A DNA stretch of 41,966 bases from an uncultured Bacilli bacterium (lineage in GTDB: Bacteria > Bacillota_I > Bacilli_A > RF39 > UBA660), in contig CALVYL010000004.1 in the NCBI GenBank assembly GCA_944372215.1, positions 1 to 41,966 on the forward strand. Direction: 5' to 3'. This document shows, piece by piece, positions 17,974 to 25,457 of this stretch. The position numbers were made by a program, and so were the translations under genes. The notes beneath the pieces are model-generated. The model was given only the letters and a program-made list of their open reading frames with translations, had not been told where the DNA came from and did no database searches. Positions within the stretch are counted from its first letter, which is position 1. Every line of letters starts with the position of its first letter.

Positions 17974-18642
17974 ATGAATTATTATAGTGAAATAAAAAAT
18001 GAATTAATAAATAATGAAATAACTAAAAAAGTAAAAGATTATAGTAAGAACAAAAGTGATTTAACTACTTATTATAATGTTGGAAAATTATTAAGTGAAG
18101 CTGGTAAACATTATGGTGAAGGTATTATTAAAGACTATTCTAAGAAATTAACTAAAGAACTTGGAAGAGGATATTCTAACACTAGACTTAAATATATGAG
18201 ACAATTTTATTTATTTGCTTCAAAAAGTCCGTCAGTGACGGACCTTTTAAGTTATACTCATTATTGTGAATTAATTTGGTTTGAAGATGTTAATAAAATT
18301 AATTACTATATAAAAATTTGTATTGAACAAAATTTGTCGGTTAGACAATTAAGAGAAAAAATAAAAAATAAAGAATATGAAAGATTAGATGATACTACTA
18401 AAGATAAATTGATAAATAATACTATTCCAGTGGTAACAGATTTTATTAAAAATCCTATTGCCATTAAAAATACTACTAATAAAGAGATAATTTCTGAAAA
18501 AGTACTACAAAGAATTATTCTTGAAGATTTAGATAATTTTTTAAAAGAATTAGGTAATTCATTTTGTTACATTGCTAATGAGTACAAAATTAAAATAGGT
18601 AATAGATATAACTATTTTGCTAAAGAATATTTAATAATTTAA
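17974..18642 (+). CDS. DUF1016-family paralogue lacking the nuclease core
   Basis: Tandem duplicate of the preceding gene, 222 residues, with a strong RBS (AAAGGAGGG). Residues 1-43 are identical to copy 1, the middle (about 69-120) is strongly divergent (for example TRLKYMRQFYLF), and residues about 120-165 are again near-identical. At YNY the frame jumps to FAKEYLII, which matches the copy 1 ending LAREYIEI. The net loss is exactly 72 residues and removes the whole D...ELK...Q catalytic core while keeping the tail. The product may be a non-catalytic partner or decaying. No other coding change breaks the frame. Confidence 0.8.
   Translation: MNYYSEIKNELINNEITKKVKDYSKNKSDLTTYYNVGKLLSEAGKHYGEGIIKDYSKKLTKELGRGYSNTRLKYMRQFYLFASKSPSVTDLLSYTHYCELIWFEDVNKINYYIKICIEQNLSVRQLREKIKNKEYERLDDTTKDKLINNTIPVVTDFIKNPIAIKNTTNKEIISEKVLQRIILEDLDNFLKELGNSFCYIANEYKIKIGNRYNYFAKEYLII
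18227..18243. repeat. Perfect palindrome inside DUF1016 copy 2
   Basis: GTCCGTCA-G-TGACGGAC lies at the same distance from the start codon (253 bases) as the palindrome in copy 1. Four of the eight arm positions differ from copy 1, and every change is compensated in the other arm. Confidence 0.95.
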
Positions 18643-18984
18643 TGAAAGTAAATAAATTGTTATATTAATGCGGAAAAAGTTAATTGTCATTTCGTATTTA
18701 AATGTAATTTGGTCGATAATATCTACCAAATCAATCGGTTAATCAAAAAGATGTGGCAATGCCATACTTATCAACTATTATCTATATTTCTTTTGTAAAA
18801 AGTGCTGACAATGTTGTAGATTAATTGTACGTGATTATTCTTTTATCTTAAATCAACTATTGCCTATTATAGTGGTGCTGGATCAATTAATTTACCCTAT
18901 AAAATAGTTTAAAATATTAACATCTTCGACATAAAGCAACAAGTTTTGTTGCTTTTTTGATGTATACTTATTAAGTGATTAATC
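18643..18984. other. Gene-poor stretch with possible decayed coding remnant
   Basis: No supported gene lies here. Short frames such as MPYLSTIIYISFVKSADNVV (from 18760) end quickly and have no RBS, so this looks like non-coding DNA or a decayed gene. The right end holds a terminator (18933-18958) and the spoIIGA start region: TATACT near 18963 and the weak extended RBS AAGTGATTA. Confidence 0.5.
18933..18958 (+). terminator. Intrinsic terminator before spoIIGA
   Basis: AAAGCAACAA (18933-18942) and TTGTTGCTTT (18946-18955) form a perfect 10-bp stem with a three-base loop and a TTT tail. It separates the DUF1016 region from the sporulation genes. Confidence 0.85.
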
Positions 18985-19788
18985 ATGAAAATATATTTAG
19001 ATTTAGTTTTTTTACTTAATTTTAGCTATGATTTATTGTTACTTATGACGGTGGATATAACACTGAAAAGACATGTGAAATTTAGAAAATTATTTATTGC
19101 AGCTTTACTTGGAGCTGTATCTCTAGTGATACTATTTATTCCTCTTAATGATATTGTATTATTTATATTTAAAATAATTATAAGTATATTAATGTTATTA
19201 ATATCATTTGGATATAAAAGCCTTAAATATATGGCTGATAATTTTACCTATTTATATATGACGAGTGTGATTCTTGGTGGTTTTTTATATTTTTTAAGTT
19301 TAGAATTTAGTTATAAAAATGAAGGATTAATATTTTATTTTGATGGTTTTAGTATTAATTATATTGTATTATTAATTATTGCTCCGATTATACTTTATTT
19401 ATATATTAAAGAACAAAAAAGATATAAAAGTACATTAAAGTACAATGTGAATGTTAGTATTTGTTTTAAAAATGGGAAAATTTTAGATTGTAATGGATTT
19501 TTAGATACCGGAAATAAGCTTAGAGATCCCATAACTCGTAAATATGTCATATTATTATCTAAAAAGTTATTAGTGCCATACATTAATAATAAAAGTCCTA
19601 TATATGTACCCTATAAAGTTGTAGGATATAGTGGAATAGTAGAGTGTTTTAGTATTAGATATTTAAAAATAAATAATTGTATACTCGAAAATTATTTAGT
19701 AGGAATAATTCCTGAAGGAATGAATAAAATTAGTATGAATTGTCTACTTAATTATAAAATAATGGAGGATATATGTTTAGAAAATTAA
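18985..19788 (+). CDS. spoIIGA: Sigma-E processing peptidase SpoIIGA
   Basis: Membrane aspartic protease that activates pro-sigma-E in the mother cell after septation. The 267-residue product has five predicted transmembrane helices in the first 145 residues, beginning MKIYLDLVFLLNF. A cytosolic protease domain follows with the active-site motif FLDTGN (D174), within GFLDTGNKLRDPIT. Length is slightly below that of Bacillus subtilis. The RBS is weak (AAGTGAT). The end of the gene overlaps sigE by 16 bases and contains the sigE RBS (GGAGG), so substrate and protease are translated together. Confidence 0.95.
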   Translation: MKIYLDLVFLLNFSYDLLLLMTVDITLKRHVKFRKLFIAALLGAVSLVILFIPLNDIVLFIFKIIISILMLLISFGYKSLKYMADNFTYLYMTSVILGGFLYFLSLEFSYKNEGLIFYFDGFSINYIVLLIIAPIILYLYIKEQKRYKSTLKYNVNVSICFKNGKILDCNGFLDTGNKLRDPITRKYVILLSKKLLVPYINNKSPIYVPYKVVGYSGIVECFSIRYLKINNCILENYLVGIIPEGMNKISMNCLLNYKIMEDICLEN

Positions 19789-20453
19789 TTGAAAAAATAA
19801 TAGCTAAGTATAATGATGTCTTATTTGTTGGAGCAACTGATAAGTTGCCACCACCATTAGATCGAGATAAGGAATTGGAGTATTTAATTAAAGCCAGGCA
19901 AGGTGATATGGAAGCAAGGAATAAATTAATTGAACATAATTTAAGGTTAGTAGTGTTTTTAGCTAAAAAATATGAAAATACCACTTATGATATTGAAGAT
20001 TTAGTCAGTATTGGTTCAATTGGCTTAATTAAAGGAATTAATACTTATAAAATTGATAAAAATATAAAGTTAGCTACTTATGCTTCTAGGTGTATTAGTA
20101 ATGAAATATTAATGTTTTTAAGAAAAAATAAGAGAAAGAGAAGTGAAGTTTCCTTAGAAGATGCATTGAACTTTGATAGTGAAGGTAATGAGTTACATTT
20201 AGAAGATATATTAGGTACAGATATTGATTTAGTACCCAATGAATATGAGAAAAAAGTAGATAAAGAATTTTTGAGTAAAGAAATAGAAAATTTGCCGGAT
20301 AGAGATAAAGAAATAATGACTTTAAGATATGGTCTCAATAATACTTTGGAATATACACAAAAGGAGGTCGCAGAAATGTTAGGAATTTCCCAAAGTTATA
20401 TTTCCAGAATTGAAAAAAAAGTAGTAAGGAAATTAAAGCAAATTATGCGTTAA
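19773..20453 (+). CDS. sigE: RNA polymerase sporulation sigma factor SigE
   Basis: Early mother-cell sigma factor of the sigma-70 family, made as an inactive precursor. The 226-residue product has an N-terminal pro-sequence (about residues 1-20) followed by VGATDKLPPPL, matching the processing-site region of known pro-sigma-E. Region 2 (AEARNKLIEHNLRLVVFLAKKY-type; here ARNKLIEHNLRLV and DIEDLVSIGSIGLIKGI) and region 4 (YTQKEVAEMLGISQSYISRIE) are complete. It overlaps spoIIGA by 16 bases. The usual next gene, sigG, is displaced by an inserted XRE/hypothetical pair. The stop codon overlaps the convergent XRE gene by four bases. Confidence 0.96.
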   Translation: MFRKLIEKIIAKYNDVLFVGATDKLPPPLDRDKELEYLIKARQGDMEARNKLIEHNLRLVVFLAKKYENTTYDIEDLVSIGSIGLIKGINTYKIDKNIKLATYASRCISNEILMFLRKNKRKRSEVSLEDALNFDSEGNELHLEDILGTDIDLVPNEYEKKVDKEFLSKEIENLPDRDKEIMTLRYGLNNTLEYTQKEVAEMLGISQSYISRIEKKVVRKLKQIMR

Positions 20454-20881
20454 TCCTTGCTACTTAACATTTCATCAACAGATAAATTATATTTTTGACA
20501 AATGGTATATAAAAAATCAGTTTTAATAATAACTTTTCCTGTTTCGTAGGCGGACCAAGTTGATGAGGTAGTATTTAAATAGTTAAATAATTCTTTCTGT
20601 GGTAAGTCTCTATCTTTTCGAAATTTTTTAAGATTTTTACCAATTATCTTAGCATTAATTGTAATTTCTTCATAGTGCTTATCTTCATTACTTAAGCCCA
20701 TAATGTAATCAAAGGAAACATTAAAACATCGGCATATGACATTTAATCTTACTAGAGGAATTGTATCTCTACCTGTTTCCCAACCGGTATAGGTGGAACG
20801 ATTTACTTTAAGGATGTTAGCAACATCTTCCTGAGTCATTTCTTTTTCTTCACGAATATCTCTTAATCTTTTTATTTTCAT
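20450..20881 (-). CDS. Tandem-HTH XRE family transcriptional regulator
   Basis: The 143-residue product has two HTH_3 (Cro/C1-like) domains: about residues 5-58 (TQEDVANILKVNRSTYTGWETG) and 82-140 (PQKELFNYLNTTSSTWSAYETG). MKIKRLRDIREE is preferred as the start over an upstream ATG because it aligns with the MITERLRDIREE start of the paralogue at 34.1-34.5 kb. The RBS is a weak AGTGAT. It is transcribed divergently from the hypothetical gene at 20978, with a dyad operator between them, and it ends against sigE. It probably represses itself and the divergent gene. Confidence 0.87.
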   Translation of the reverse strand: MKIKRLRDIREEKEMTQEDVANILKVNRSTYTGWETGRDTIPLVRLNVICRCFNVSFDYIMGLSNEDKHYEEITINAKIIGKNLKKFRKDRDLPQKELFNYLNTTSSTWSAYETGKVIIKTDFLYTICQKYNLSVDEMLSSKD

Positions 20882-20897
20882 ATTTATCACTAATGTT

Positions 20898-20951
20898 ATT
20901 TTCTCATTAATCATATTATTTCCACAAAATTGTGGGAAAATACGAGAAAAT
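20898..20951. promoter_or_regulatory. Nested dyad operator between divergent XRE and hypothetical genes
   Basis: An inner dyad CCACAA-AA-TTGTGG (20922-20935) sits inside an outer pair ATTTTCTC (20898-20905) / GAGAAAAT (20944-20951). A candidate extended -10 (TGCTATTAT, about 20952-20960) for the rightward gene follows. The symmetry and position fit a binding site for the tandem-HTH XRE protein. Confidence 0.65.
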
Positions 20952-20977
20952 ATGCTATTATTAAAAGGGAGGCAAAA

Positions 20978-21466
20978 ATGATTATAGTAACCAATGGCTT
21001 AGATATAATAAAAATAGAATCTAAATATCTTCAGAAAATTGAAGATGGCTTTCTAATTAAACCAGAATTTGATTATTGGATGATTAATTTAATAATTGTT
21101 ATAGAAAATAAAAAGATTACTAAAATAATTAAAACTTTACCATATGGCGAAAGAATTTTAGATAGTTTTAATAATTTAAATAAAAAAAGTGATGAAATAC
21201 TGCTTTCTGCCGACGAATTTAATAAATTTAAAAAATTATATGAAAACATGCGAAATAAGATTGATTTAAGGAAAAAAATAGTAATTGAAGCTGTAGCTCA
21301 AATATTGTCCTACCAGTATTATCAAGCTAAATGTTTAGAAGATAATCCTGATATATTAATGGATGAATTATTTGAATATGAAACACCAGTTGTCTATAAT
21401 TCTAAAGAATATCGTGAAGAAATATTTAAAAGAGCTAATGAATTGTTGGTAAAATATTATTTATAA
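20978..21466 (+). CDS. Hypothetical protein
   Basis: A 162-residue cytosolic protein I do not recognise. The start MIIVTNGLD at 20978 follows GGGAGG; an upstream in-frame ATG at 20930 lies in the operator dyad and lacks an RBS. The sequence is rich in Ile, Lys and Glu, with a predicted beta-rich N-terminal half and helical segments from residue 75 on (DEFNKFKKLYENMRNKIDL). It has no signal peptide, membrane helix or cysteine cluster. It is paired with the divergent XRE regulator and inserted between sigE and sigG. It may belong to a regulator/effector couple. Confidence 0.75.
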   Translation: MIIVTNGLDIIKIESKYLQKIEDGFLIKPEFDYWMINLIIVIENKKITKIIKTLPYGERILDSFNNLNKKSDEILLSADEFNKFKKLYENMRNKIDLRKKIVIEAVAQILSYQYYQAKCLEDNPDILMDELFEYETPVVYNSKEYREEIFKRANELLVKYYL

Positions 21467-21479
21467 TTGTATAAAAATG

Positions 21480-21517
21480 ATTCCTTTCAAACAAAATATT
21501 TTTGAAAGGAATTTTTT
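21480..21517 (+). promoter_or_regulatory. Hairpin that hides the sigG ribosome binding site
   Basis: ATTCCTTTCAAA (21480-21491) and TTTGAAAGGAAT (21501-21512) form a perfect 12-bp stem, nine-base loop, then TTTTT and ATG at 21518. The Shine-Dalgarno AAAGGA (21505-21510) lies inside the right arm. The structure can act as an intrinsic terminator for the upstream gene and as a translation block on any read-through transcript. A weak forespore-type promoter (GTATA at 21469-21473, then AAACAAAAT) would start RNA inside the loop and free the RBS. Confidence 0.75.
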
Positions 21518-22294
21518 ATGGCAAGATATAAAGTAGATATAACAGGATTAAATACTAGTGAAATTAAGGTGCTTACAAATGAAGAAATGACTAACTTATT
21601 TGTAAGACTTAAAGATGGCGATATTGATGCTAAAACCGAACTTATTAATGGAAATTTAAAATTAGTGTTAAGTATATTAAAAAAATTTAATCGTAGTGAT
21701 ATTAACATGGATGACTTGTTTCAAGTTGGGGTTATAGGGTTAATTAAAGCAATTGACAATTTTGATTTATCTTATGGCCTTAAATTAAGCACCTATGCGG
21801 TACCTCTGATTGTGGGAGAAATCAAGCGTTACATTCGTGATAATACCCAAATGCGAGTTAGTCGCAGCATTAAAGATTTAGCGTATCAAATAATTAAGTT
21901 TAAAGATGATTATATTAAAGAACACGGTATAGAACCCCCATCAGCTTTAATTGCGAGTCAGTTAGGAATTGAAGAATATAAAATTGCCTTTGCTCTTGAT
22001 GCTCTAAGAGAACCAACTAGCATATTTGAACCCATTTATAATGATGGGGGAGATACAATTTATTTATTTGATCAAATTGCTGATACTAAAGATAAAAACA
22101 GTGACAAAGATTTATTGATATCTTTAAGAAGAGCCTTACTTAAGTTGAAAAAACGGGAAAAAGATATATTATTAGAGCGCTTTATTGTTGGTAAAACCCA
22201 GATGGAAATTGCTCAAAACTTAGGAATTAGTCAAGCTCAAGTATCAAGGTTAGAAAAAAGCGCTTTGCTCAATTTAAAAAAACAGATTAAATAA
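21518..22294 (+). CDS. sigG: RNA polymerase sporulation sigma factor SigG
   Basis: Late forespore sigma factor. The 258-residue product begins with the SigG-specific N-terminus (MARYKVDITGLNTSEIKVLTNEEM). It carries region 2 (NLKLVLSILKKF, MDDLFQVGVIGLIKAIDNFD), region 3 (RDNTQMRVSRSIKDLAYQI) and region 4 (KTQMEIAQNLGISQAQVSRLEK). These features separate it from SigF. The start codon follows AAAGGA, which is buried in a 12-bp hairpin. It is separated from sigE by two non-sporulation genes. The downstream ylmC/ymxH-like gene is close enough to share a transcript. Confidence 0.95.
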   Translation: MARYKVDITGLNTSEIKVLTNEEMTNLFVRLKDGDIDAKTELINGNLKLVLSILKKFNRSDINMDDLFQVGVIGLIKAIDNFDLSYGLKLSTYAVPLIVGEIKRYIRDNTQMRVSRSIKDLAYQIIKFKDDYIKEHGIEPPSALIASQLGIEEYKIAFALDALREPTSIFEPIYNDGGDTIYLFDQIADTKDKNSDKDLLISLRRALLKLKKREKDILLERFIVGKTQMEIAQNLGISQAQVSRLEKSALLNLKKQIK

Positions 22295-22316
22295 CATATA
22301 ATTAAATGGTGGTTGT

Positions 22317-22538
22317 ATGTATTTAAGTGAATTACAAAATAAAGATATAATTAGTATTAAAAGTGGCCTTAATTTAGGGAGAATTGTTGATGTAGAAATA
22401 AATAGTGATGGTCATATTTTAGGTTTTGTTGCTGAAGAAAAAAAGTTTTTTCGCAAAGTTTTAAAAAATAGTGAAATGAATTTTAATTTTAAAGATATTG
22501 TAAAAATTGGTGAAGATGTTATACTAGTAAATAAATGA
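22317..22538 (+). CDS. YlmC/YmxH family PRC-barrel protein
   Basis: Small 73-residue protein with the YlmC/YmxH pattern: an N-terminal LSELQNKDIISIKSGLNLGRIVDVEI, then a short PRC-barrel-like beta domain ending GEDVILVNK. In Bacillota such genes lie near sporulation sigma factors or the ylm division cluster, and their biochemical role is not settled. GGTGG lies upstream of the ATG. Its position right after sigG suggests linkage to sporulation. The lspA promoter begins ten bases after the stop. Confidence 0.85.
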   Translation: MYLSELQNKDIISIKSGLNLGRIVDVEINSDGHILGFVAEEKKFFRKVLKNSEMNFNFKDIVKIGEDVILVNK

Positions 22539-22544
22539 AAAATA

Positions 22545-22559
22545 TGATATAGTAGAGTC
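22545..22559 (+). promoter_or_regulatory. Extended -10 promoter of lspA, leaderless geometry
   Basis: TGATATAGT (22545-22553) is an extended -10 separated from the lspA ATG (22560) by six bases, with no Shine-Dalgarno sequence. The spacing is identical to that of the radical SAM gene at 5136. Confidence 0.65.
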
Positions 22560-23021
22560 ATGAAAAAGAAAAGTTTAATTATAGCTACAATTATTATTGT
22601 GATTGATCAATTAATTAAAATATTAATCGACAATTTACTTTCTACTAGTATTGTTATTATTCCCAATTTTTTTAGTTTGCAAAAAGTTTATAATACAGGA
22701 GCCGCTTGGTCTATATTAAGTAATGGTACAAGTATTTTAATAATTATAGCTATTATTGCATTTTTATTATTGTTAAAATATCAAAATAAATTTAAAATAA
22801 ATTTTAGAAATACTTTAGCTTTCGGGTTAATTTATGGAGGCTTAATTGGTAATTTAATCGATAGAATAGTATATGGACATGTGATAGATTATTTAAGATT
22901 TGTACTATTTAATTATGATTTTCCCATATTTAATTTAGCGGATAGTGCTATAGTCATAGGATTTATTTTACTAATTTTGGCCATAATTAAAGGAGAAGAA
23001 AATGAAAATAGTAGTAAATGA
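22560..23021 (+). CDS. lspA: Lipoprotein signal peptidase LspA
   Basis: Integral membrane aspartyl protease that removes the signal peptide from prolipoproteins after diacylglyceryl transfer. The 153-residue product has four transmembrane helices. The two catalytic aspartates are in GNLIDRI (third conserved block) and NLADS (fourth). IDQLIK in helix 1 and YNTGAAWS are also family signatures. It overlaps rluD by 20 bases, the common lspA-rluD arrangement, so the two are translationally linked. An extended -10 with no leader precedes it. Confidence 0.97.
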   Translation: MKKKSLIIATIIIVIDQLIKILIDNLLSTSIVIIPNFFSLQKVYNTGAAWSILSNGTSILIIIAIIAFLLLLKYQNKFKINFRNTLAFGLIYGGLIGNLIDRIVYGHVIDYLRFVLFNYDFPIFNLADSAIVIGFILLILAIIKGEENENSSK

Positions 23022-23895
23022 AGATGAAAAGGTAAGAATAGATAAATATTTAGCCAGTGTAACAGATTATAGTAGGGAAACTATTACGAAGATGTTAAAC
23101 AATGATTATATTTTAGTAAATGGTAAAAAAGTTAAAGGTAGTTATAAACCATTATCAGGAGATACTATAGAAATTAAAGATGGCTTTGTTCAAGATACTA
23201 ATGTATCTGCAACAAAAATGCCTTTAAATATAGTTTATGAAGATGAATATTTAATGGTTATTAATAAACCTAGCGGTTTGGTAGTTCATCCTGGAAATGG
23301 CAATAAAAATAATAGCTTAGTAAATGGTTTAATGTATTATACTAAACATCTTAGTGATATTGGTGATGCCGAAAGACCAGGTATTGTTCATAGGCTGGAT
23401 AAAGATACCTCAGGTTTAATGTTGATTGCTAAAGAGAATAAAACTCATGAAATACTTGCCGAAGAATTTAAAAAACACAATATTCATAGAGAATATATAG
23501 CTTTAGTTGATGGCCTAATTGAGGTTTCCAAAGGAACAATTGATGCTCCAATTAAAAGGAGTAAAGATAACTTTCAGGTAATGACGGTTGCTGCCGGGGG
23601 CAAAAAAGCTATTACCCATTTTACAGTTATTAAAAGATATAAGCATAATACTTTAATAAGATTATTATTAGAAACGGGAAGAACCCATCAAATCAGGGTT
23701 CATATGGCCTATATTGGTTATCCTATTCATAATGATCCGGTCTATAACCAAAAAGAAAGTACCCCATTTGGCCAATTTTTACATTCTGAATATTTAAAAT
23801 TTATTCATCCTATCACCAAGAAAGAACTTGAATTCAGGTGCCCTTTGCCGGAGGAATTTCAAGATTATCTAAATACCTTGGAGGAACAAAATTAA
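23002..23895 (+). CDS. RluD-family 23S rRNA pseudouridine synthase
   Basis: Large-subunit rRNA pseudouridine synthase of the RluA/RluD family, 297 residues. The N-terminal S4 domain (about 10-65) is followed by the catalytic domain with the motif HRLDKDTSG, whose Asp is the nucleophile, and the GRTHQIRVH motif. The start at 23002 lies inside lspA and has AAAGGAG. Close relatives modify U1911, U1915 and U1917 in helix 69, but sequence alone does not fix the site. The 3' end overlaps the convergent small membrane protein gene by 27 bases. Confidence 0.93.
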   Translation: MKIVVNEDEKVRIDKYLASVTDYSRETITKMLNNDYILVNGKKVKGSYKPLSGDTIEIKDGFVQDTNVSATKMPLNIVYEDEYLMVINKPSGLVVHPGNGNKNNSLVNGLMYYTKHLSDIGDAERPGIVHRLDKDTSGLMLIAKENKTHEILAEEFKKHNIHREYIALVDGLIEVSKGTIDAPIKRSKDNFQVMTVAAGGKKAITHFTVIKRYKHNTLIRLLLETGRTHQIRVHMAYIGYPIHNDPVYNQKESTPFGQFLHSEYLKFIHPITKKELEFRCPLPEEFQDYLNTLEEQN

Positions 23896-24198
23896 AGTGT
23901 AGACAAAAAAGTAAGATACTATTAAAAGATAAGGTACAGATAATATTTGATAAAATCCTAAAATATTTTTAAATTCTTTAATTAAAAGGCCTGCAAATAT
24001 TAAAAGAATTAGAGAGAAAACCAAAGCAAATAAGTAATTGTGATAATAGCCAAAAAATAGAGCTGTGGTAATATTTAATATATAATTAGTAAGGAGTAAG
24101 AAAATAATATTTTCATTTAATAGATAATAATTGATAATTTTAAGGATAGGAAATAAGAGACAAATTAATGCAATAATGTAAAGAATATAGAAAAACAA
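23869..24198 (-). CDS. Small polytopic membrane protein, unknown
   Basis: A 109-residue, almost entirely hydrophobic protein with about three or four transmembrane helices (LFPILKIINYYLL, NYILNITTALFFG, LFALVFSLILLIFAGLLI, LIVSYFFVYTLILFL). I do not recognise its family. The TTG at 24198 is chosen because AGAGGTGAT lies at proper spacing; a GTG at 24207 overlaps the RBS. Its 3' end overlaps rluD in antisense, which is unusual for a real gene but tolerated at convergent ends. It could be a spurious frame, but the RBS and composition support a gene. Confidence 0.6.
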   Translation of the reverse strand: MFFYILYIIALICLLFPILKIINYYLLNENIIFLLLTNYILNITTALFFGYYHNYLFALVFSLILLIFAGLLIKEFKNILGFYQILSVPYLLIVSYFFVYTLILFLQGI

Positions 24199-24259
24199 AA
24201 TTATCACCTCTTTACTAAATATATGATTTATTGTAAAATAAAATGCGAGGAGTGATTTT

Positions 24260-25426
24260 ATGCCTTCGATAATAATAAGAAAAAATGAACAAATTATGAT
24301 GAGCTTAGTCCATTATTTTGTAACTAAAGAAAATTATTCTCCGATAAATGTTCAAGGAGTAAAAGATGAAATTTGGTTAGAAAATTTAGATGGACCATAT
24401 CGAGTTATTAGAATAAATTGTAATTCAATTATCAATGAAGAACAATATAAATTTGATTTATTTAAAGTACAACATATAATAAAACAAATAAAGAAAAAAA
24501 CTTTATCTTGGAAAATGAATGCTTTAAATATATGTTTAGATTTGGACAAAAAAGTTGAACCAAGACTATATAATCATATAGAAACAATCAACATAAATTC
24601 TATTAATGATATTAAGAAAAATAAAGAGTTAAAGGAAATATTTCCTGATATTGAAAATAATTTAATAGATACTAAAGATGGTTTAGATTTAATTATTAAT
24701 GTTACTCATGATATTAATGAAAAAACTTATAAAGATAACAAATTATTTGAAAAGGTATTTTCACCTAAAAGAATTATTATGACCAAGTTAATTATATTAT
24801 TATGTGTAATAATGTATATTGTCTCCGGAGTAATAAATGTTAGTGGGGGATTTTTAAGTATTAGTCCGACAACTTTAGTATATCTCGGTGGTAATATTAT
24901 CGGTGGCGTTCAAAATCTCGAATTATGGCGCCTTATAACAGCAGCGTTTTTACATGTTAATATAATGCATTTGTTAGTTAATATGTATTCACTAATTATT
25001 ATAGGTTCGCAAGTTGAAACCTTTATTGGTAGATTTAAGTTTGTGTTTATCTATATAATTAGTGCAATAGTAGGTAATTTATTGTCTTTAGTTTTTAGTG
25101 GGACAAATGTCGTATCTGTTGGTGCTAGTGGAGCAATATTTGGTTTAATGGGAGCTTTACTTTATTTTGGTTATCATTATCGTTTATATTTAAGTGAAGC
25201 TATCAAAAATCAAATTATTCCTGTAATTGTTCTTAATTTATTATTAGGATTTTTAGTTAGTGGTATTGATAATGCCGCTCATATTGGTGGTCTAATCGGT
25301 GGTTATTTAGCATCTATGGCTATAGGAATAGAAAACAAGAGTAAAGTAAGAGATAAAACTAATGGCTGGATAGTGTTAATATTGCTTATCGTATTTTTGA
25401 GTTACATAGTATTTTTTGTTAAATAA
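24260..25426 (+). CDS. Rhomboid family intramembrane serine protease (GluP-like)
   Basis: The 388-residue product has a soluble N-terminal domain (about 1-165) followed by seven transmembrane helices. Rhomboid motifs are in order: LWRLITAAFLHVN, the HLLVNMYSL segment, the catalytic serine in GASGAIFGLMG, and the catalytic His in NAAHIGGLIGGY. The long cytosolic N-terminus resembles the Bacillus GluP (YqgP) type, which takes part in membrane protein quality control. RBS GAGGAGTGAT precedes the ATG. The gene has its own promoter region after the divergent small membrane gene and ends in a hairpin facing lexA. Confidence 0.93.
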   Translation: MPSIIIRKNEQIMMSLVHYFVTKENYSPINVQGVKDEIWLENLDGPYRVIRINCNSIINEEQYKFDLFKVQHIIKQIKKKTLSWKMNALNICLDLDKKVEPRLYNHIETININSINDIKKNKELKEIFPDIENNLIDTKDGLDLIINVTHDINEKTYKDNKLFEKVFSPKRIIMTKLIILLCVIMYIVSGVINVSGGFLSISPTTLVYLGGNIIGGVQNLELWRLITAAFLHVNIMHLLVNMYSLIIIGSQVETFIGRFKFVFIYIISAIVGNLLSLVFSGTNVVSVGASGAIFGLMGALLYFGYHYRLYLSEAIKNQIIPVIVLNLLLGFLVSGIDNAAHIGGLIGGYLASMAIGIENKSKVRDKTNGWIVLILLIVFLSYIVFFVK

Positions 25427-25456
25427 AAAATGAACTTTTGATAAAGTTCATTTTTT
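25425..25456. terminator. Bidirectional terminator between rhomboid gene and lexA
   Basis: AAAAAATGAACTTT (25425-25438) and AAAGTTCATTTTTT (25443-25456) form a perfect 14-bp stem with a TGAT loop. A- and T-runs flank it in both directions. Confidence 0.88.
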
Positions 25457-25457
25457 T

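Noticed and set aside
18760-18825. Small gene MPYLSTIIY... in the gap after the DUF1016 pair
   Set aside because: No ribosome binding site, only about 21 codons, and no conserved feature; it may be part of a decayed gene.
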